Assembly (NCBI GenBank): GCA_903916775.1 | Contig: CAIWXY010000246.1 | Span: 1 to 8,668, forward strand | DNA: 8,668 nt | DNA from: an uncultured Actinomycetes bacterium | GTDB taxonomy: Bacteria > Actinomycetota > Actinomycetes > Nanopelagicales > Nanopelagicaceae | Reading direction: 5' to 3' | Shown here: one piece after another, positions 4,829-8,668 of the stretch | Layout of the letters: each line of letters begins with the position of its first letter | Numbering within the stretch: position 1 is the first letter of the stretch | Notes under the pieces: generated by a model | What the model saw: the letters and a program-made list of their open reading frames with translations, nothing else | The model's database searches: none | What the model was told of the DNA's origin: nothing | Made by a program: the position numbers and the translations under genes

Positions 4829-6877
4829 ATGAGCCTAGATATGAGTAATCCCTTCGCCAGCAGAAGCACCCTGGACTATGAACTGCCACCCTTTGCTCTC
4901 ATTAAAGATGAGCATTACTTGCCTGCCTTTTACGCAGGAATGCAAGCGCAGCTCTTAGAAGTTGAGGAGATTTTACTTTCAGGTCAACCAACTTTTGAAA
5001 ACACAATTGTTGCTCTTGAAAAAAGTGGTCAACTACTCAATCGCGTATCGCTCGTGTTCTCAAATAAATCTTCCAGTGACACATCTCCCGTCATCGACGC
5101 CATTGAAGAAGAGAGCGCTCCAAAGCTTGCAGCCCACAGCGATGCAATTCGATTAAATCCAGCACTCTTTGCTCGGATATCAGAACTTTATGATTCACGA
5201 AATGAACTTGGACTACCTCAAGAAGACCTCTGGCTACTAGAACGCACGTACCGTGACTTTCACTTTGCTGGAGCAGCTCTCTCGGAAAATGAACGTGAAG
5301 AGCTCAAAACAATTAACGAACGTATCTCAGTACTCAATGCAGCATTTGAGCGACAAGTTCTAGCTGACACTAATGACTTGGCGATCGTCATTGACGATGT
5401 GGCTCAGCTCGAAGGATTAACAGAGAACGAGATCGCAATAGCTCAAGCGGCAGCAGCTTCACGTGGCCTTGCCGACAAGTGGCTAATCACGATGGTCAAT
5501 TTCTCCGGACATCCTTGGCTTGCCACCCTCAAGAACCGTTCGTTACGCGAGCAAATTATGAAAGCTTCTCTGACTAAAGGTGCCCGAGGAAACTCAAACG
5601 ATAATAAGGCAACGGTATTAGAGCTGGTAGAGCTCCGAGCACGTCGTGCCAAATTATTTGGTGCCGCTTCACATGTCGAATATGTATTGCGAGAGCGCAA
5701 CGCAGGAAACCCGGCGAAGGTTCACGAGATGATGCGCAAGATTGCTGCGCCTGCGGTGGCTAATGCTCGCCGTGAAGGAAAAGAGCTACAGGCTGCAATT
5801 GCAGCGGATGGACAAGACTTCGAGTTAGCGAGCTGGGATTGGGACTATTACGCCGAGAAAGTGCGCCTAGCCAAGTACAACATCGATACAGCTGCCCTAG
5901 CGCCATATTTTGAGCTCGAGCGCGTGCTCAAAGATGGTGTTTTCTTTGCCGCTACAGCGTTATTCGACATCACCTTTAAAGAACGTCCGGATCTGATTAC
6001 CTACCACCCAGAAGCACGAGCATTTGAAGTTATCGATCATGATGGTGCTTCGATCGGATTGTTTATTGGGGATTTCTATACTCGCGATTCAAAGCGAGGC
6101 GGAGCCTGGATGAACAATCTCGTTGACCAGAATTTCCTGCTCGGACAGCTGCCGGTGGTATGTAACAACCTCAATATTCCGAAGCCACCAACTGGAGAAC
6201 CGACACTTATTAGTTTCGATTTCCTTACAACGCTCTTTCATGAATTTGGCCATGCACTCCATGGACTGCTCTCGCAGGTTAAGTACCCACGTGTATCTGG
6301 CACTAGCGTCGAACGTGATTTCGTCGAGTTCCCATCACAAGTAAATGAGATGTGGATGCTCTGGCCTGAGGTAGTCGATAACTATGCCTACCATTACAAG
6401 ACTGGTGAGAAACTTTCACCTGAAATAATCGAGCGCATTAATTTATCCTCAACTTTTGATCAAGGCTATGCGACCACCTCATATATGCAGGCTGCAATTC
6501 TCGATCTTGCATGGCATGAAATTGCCGCCGGACAAGAAGTGAACGAAGTTGAAGCCTTCGAAGCTGCAGCGATCGAGGCGTATGGACTCACCTACTCTCC
6601 TGTCCCAACACGTTATCGCTCTACTTACTTCTCACATATTTTTGCTGGTGGTTATTCTGCAGGCTATTACGGATATATCTGGTCTGAAGTTTTTGATGCA
6701 GATACTGTCGAATGGTTTAAAGAAAATGGTGGCCTCAAAAGAGCTCTAGGAGATCACTTCCGCGCAGAGTTATTGAGTCGAGGCGGTTCTTTGGATTCGA
6801 TGGAGATGTATCGAAATTTCCGTGGTCGAGATGCAGTTATTGAGCCACTACTCCGTCGCAGGGGGTTGCTCAGCTAA
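4829..6877 (+). CDS. M3-family zinc oligopeptidase (peptidyl-dipeptidase Dcp-like)
   Basis: A 682-residue cytoplasmic metallopeptidase without a signal peptide. It is the usual length for the Dcp/oligopeptidase A group, which degrades short peptides to dipeptides or smaller fragments for amino acid recycling. The zinc site is HEFGH (His471, Glu472, His475). The third ligand is Glu500, in DFVEFPSQVNE, 25 residues after His475 as in E. coli Dcp. The substrate-binding loop with GGYSAGYYGYIWSEVFDAD follows near residues 605-625, and the long helical N-terminal region (about 1-250) forms the cap over the channel. The DFVEFPSQ and SGTSVERD segments point to the Dcp branch, but a peptidyl-dipeptidase as opposed to an endopeptidase activity cannot be read with certainty. 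The start at 4829 has a -10-like box close by; an in-frame ATG at 4841 is the alternative. The aminotransferase gene begins 9 nt after the stop. Confidence 0.95.
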   Translation: MSLDMSNPFASRSTLDYELPPFALIKDEHYLPAFYAGMQAQLLEVEEILLSGQPTFENTIVALEKSGQLLNRVSLVFSNKSSSDTSPVIDAIEEESAPKLAAHSDAIRLNPALFARISELYDSRNELGLPQEDLWLLERTYRDFHFAGAALSENEREELKTINERISVLNAAFERQVLADTNDLAIVIDDVAQLEGLTENEIAIAQAAAASRGLADKWLITMVNFSGHPWLATLKNRSLREQIMKASLTKGARGNSNDNKATVLELVELRARRAKLFGAASHVEYVLRERNAGNPAKVHEMMRKIAAPAVANARREGKELQAAIAADGQDFELASWDWDYYAEKVRLAKYNIDTAALAPYFELERVLKDGVFFAATALFDITFKERPDLITYHPEARAFEVIDHDGASIGLFIGDFYTRDSKRGGAWMNNLVDQNFLLGQLPVVCNNLNIPKPPTGEPTLISFDFLTTLFHEFGHALHGLLSQVKYPRVSGTSVERDFVEFPSQVNEMWMLWPEVVDNYAYHYKTGEKLSPEIIERINLSSTFDQGYATTSYMQAAILDLAWHEIAAGQEVNEVEAFEAAAIEAYGLTYSPVPTRYRSTYFSHIFAGGYSAGYYGYIWSEVFDADTVEWFKENGGLKRALGDHFRAELLSRGGSLDSMEMYRNFRGRDAVIEPLLRRRGLLS

Positions 6878-6886
6878 GATCGGGAC

Positions 6887-8245
6887 ATGACGAGAATAGA
6901 TCGCAACCACCTAAAAAAGCTCGCAGAAATTGAAGAAAAGCGCTTCCTAGCGCTTCATCCGAAGTCCGGTTCACTCTTCCAAGAGGCTTCAAAGGTCATG
7001 CCAGGTGGCGTCCCTATGTCATGGATGGCCAAGTGGCCAGGGGCATATCCCGTCTTTGTTGATCGCGCACAAGGTGCACGTTTCACCGACGTTGATGGCA
7101 ACGAATATATCGATCTCTGTTTGGGTGACACCGGTTCTATGACCGGGCACTCACCTGCTCCAACTGTCGAGGCAGTCAATGCACAGCTTAAACGAGGACT
7201 CACTGCGATGTTGCCGACGGAAGATGCCGTCACTGTATCGCGCGAATTAGCACGTAGGTTCGGACTCCCTCTCTGGCAGTACACAGTCACTGCAACTGAT
7301 TCCAATCGCCATGTCATCCGTTACTCGCGTCTGATCACAGGTCGTTCTAAAATTATTGTGATCGATAAGTGTTACCACGGCTCTGTCGATGAAACATTTG
7401 CAACGCTAGATTCGAACGGAAACACCATTAAACGCTCCGGAAATCTTGGCGCTCCGGTAGATCTCGCAGAAACTACACGTGTTGTTGAATTCAATGATCT
7501 AGCCGCCATGGAAGCTGCTCTCGCTCATGGTGATGTAGCTGCCATCTTGATGGAGCCGGCCATGACCAATATCGGTATCGTGCTTCCAGATGACGGGTAT
7601 CTTCAAGCGGTTGGCGAACTCGCAAAGAAATATGGCGCTGTATGGATCATCGATGAGACCCACACAATCTCTGTGGGCCCTGGTGGAATGACCGCGCTGC
7701 ATAACCTCAAGCCAGATATTTTGACTATTGGAAAAGCGATTGCGGGTGGAATTCCAACCGGCACATTCGGCATGCGCAGTGAGATCGCTGCCCAGATAAA
7801 AGCAAAGGTTGAGCGAGAACTCATTGATACCGGCGGCATCGGAAGCACCCTGGCGGGTAACGCATTGAGTCTGGCTGCTATGCGAGCCACCCTCTCTGAA
7901 GTGCTCACAGATCAGGCATTTGAGCGAATGGTTGACTTGGGTAGCCGATGGTGCGACGGCGTCGATGCGGCTATCGCTGAATTCGACCTACCTTGGTATT
8001 GCTCTCGCTTGGGTGCGCGCGGTGAATACTTGTTCCAAGCTACTGCCCCACGTACTGGGCTCGAGGCCGCAAACGCTGGCGATTTTGAACTGGAGCAGTA
8101 CATCCACTTGCGCATGCTCAACGATGGATTCTTGATTACCCCATTCCACAATATGGCTCTTGTTTCTCCAGAAACCACTGCTGCTGACATTGATGCACAC
8201 ACCCATGCGTTTAGAGCAATGTGCAAAGATCTCGTTAATGGATAA
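6887..8245 (+). CDS. Class III PLP-dependent aminotransferase, glutamate-1-semialdehyde aminomutase-like
   Basis: A 452-residue fold-type I PLP enzyme. The Schiff-base lysine is Lys283 (LTIGKAIAGGIPTG). Asp256 (IIDETHT) contacts the pyridine nitrogen. YHG (163-165), MEP (222-224) and GSTLAGNALSLAA match the class III pattern, and the N-terminal part (SKVMPGGV near 35-42, and DVDGNEYIDL) is GSAM-like. It is not a standard HemL: the SGTEA phosphate loop is replaced by ATDSNR (136-141), and the DEV-TGFR segment is replaced by DETHTISVGPGG. These features mark a distinct subgroup, usually annotated as aspartate aminotransferase family, of unknown substrate. It would transfer or shift an amino group on an acid or semialdehyde. 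It lies 9 nt after the peptidase and overlaps the next gene by 8 nt, so the three are probably co-transcribed. Confidence 0.9.
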   Translation: MTRIDRNHLKKLAEIEEKRFLALHPKSGSLFQEASKVMPGGVPMSWMAKWPGAYPVFVDRAQGARFTDVDGNEYIDLCLGDTGSMTGHSPAPTVEAVNAQLKRGLTAMLPTEDAVTVSRELARRFGLPLWQYTVTATDSNRHVIRYSRLITGRSKIIVIDKCYHGSVDETFATLDSNGNTIKRSGNLGAPVDLAETTRVVEFNDLAAMEAALAHGDVAAILMEPAMTNIGIVLPDDGYLQAVGELAKKYGAVWIIDETHTISVGPGGMTALHNLKPDILTIGKAIAGGIPTGTFGMRSEIAAQIKAKVERELIDTGGIGSTLAGNALSLAAMRATLSEVLTDQAFERMVDLGSRWCDGVDAAIAEFDLPWYCSRLGARGEYLFQATAPRTGLEAANAGDFELEQYIHLRMLNDGFLITPFHNMALVSPETTAADIDAHTHAFRAMCKDLVNG

Positions 8246-8668
8246 TAAATTCATTCAATTCTTCAAACCATCCAAGGTCGTTCCGCTCACTCCATGGACT
8301 GCGCAGTCACGTTGGTCGCTTAATCCAATTCGATTCTTTATTCTCATCTTCGGGCTCACAATTTTCGGTTTTGGCGAAGCGCTCTTGATTCAATCAACTC
8401 TGGGAAATTCACCTTGGGCGGTGCTCTCTCAGGGACTTTCGAAACACACACCACTATCTCTGGGATGGTCGACTTTTCTCATCAGCTTAGTTGTCTTACT
8501 CCTATGGATTCCGCTCAAGCAATGGCCAGGATTTGGCACTGTCGCAAATATCATTGTGATCGCGTTTGCGCTTCAGATTGGTACCGATTGGTTCCCTATT
8601 CAGCATCATAATTTTCTCATCCGATTCCTCTACGTCGTCGCTGGCATAGCCATCATCGGCATTGGTTC
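8238..8668 (+). CDS. YczE/YitT-like integral membrane protein, N-terminal part (3' truncated by window)
   Basis: An open frame from the ATG at 8238 to the window end gives 143 residues. The start overlaps the aminotransferase end (ATGGATAA), an arrangement typical of coupled translation. A polar N-terminus of about 30 residues is followed by hydrophobic segments at about 31-52, 75-93, 100-117 and 127-143. The stretch GFGEALLIQSTLGNSPWAVL, then a Gly/Ser-rich turn, a helix and PGFGTVANIIVIAFALQIGTDWF, is characteristic of the YczE/YyaS/YitT group of bacterial membrane proteins. Their transport role is not established. Co-expression with the aminotransferase would suit an exporter or importer of its substrate or product, but that is inference from position. 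Confidence 0.78.
   Translation, partial: MDNKFIQFFKPSKVVPLTPWTAQSRWSLNPIRFFILIFGLTIFGFGEALLIQSTLGNSPWAVLSQGLSKHTPLSLGWSTFLISLVVLLLWIPLKQWPGFGTVANIIVIAFALQIGTDWFPIQHHNFLIRFLYVVAGIAIIGIG

Noticed and set aside
6955..7317. 120-residue minus-strand ORF
   Set aside because: Lies wholly antisense to the aminotransferase, whose motifs are unambiguous.
6887..8245. Assignment as hemL (haem biosynthesis)
   Set aside because: Two conserved active-site blocks of true GSAM are replaced and no other haem gene is nearby.

Overview
The window looks like a chromosomal stretch from a mid-GC actinobacterium. The pointers are a WxL-like surface protein paired with a DUF916-type protein, a carbonyl-reductase-like SDR of a kind common in this phylum, and two genes whose -10-like hexamers lie only 10-12 nt before the ATG, as expected for leaderless mRNAs. 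A freshwater lineage such as the Nanopelagicales (acI) would fit. That is inference: there is no rRNA or other marker here.

Layout. Positions 1-660 (+) hold the C-terminal part of a DHA2-type MFS transporter, closed by a strong bidirectional terminator at about 684-716. Facing it is a compact minus-strand cluster, read right to left: fpg/mutM (3261-2431), a 37-residue basic membrane-anchored small ORF (2325-2212), an SDR oxidoreductase (2205-1507), a 3-TM protein of unknown function (1497-1120), and a half-size TauE/SafE protein (1109-738). The last four are separated by only 6, 9 and 10 nt and are probably one transcript. Upstream of fpg, on the same strand, is a tRNA gene (3396-3324) with the leucine anticodon UAA but a short, class I variable loop. 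Upstream of that is a two-gene cell-surface operon: a secreted WxL-like protein (4629-4084), then a DUF916-like protein (4084-3437) that overlaps it by one base (TAATG) and ends in one TM helix and a very basic tail.

A 199-nt divergent intergenic region (4630-4828) separates the surface operon from a plus-strand cluster: an M3-family zinc oligopeptidase (4829-6877), then 9 nt later a class III PLP aminotransferase related to glutamate-1-semialdehyde aminomutase (6887-8245). An 8-nt overlap leads to the N-terminal part of a YczE/YitT-like membrane protein that runs off the window end.

Most of the window is housekeeping or accessory metabolism. I see no phage, transposon, CRISPR or defence system, and no gene-free stretch over 300 bases. 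The two points most worth a second look are the class I tRNA with a leucine anticodon and the surface-protein pair in which only the first ORF has a signal peptide.
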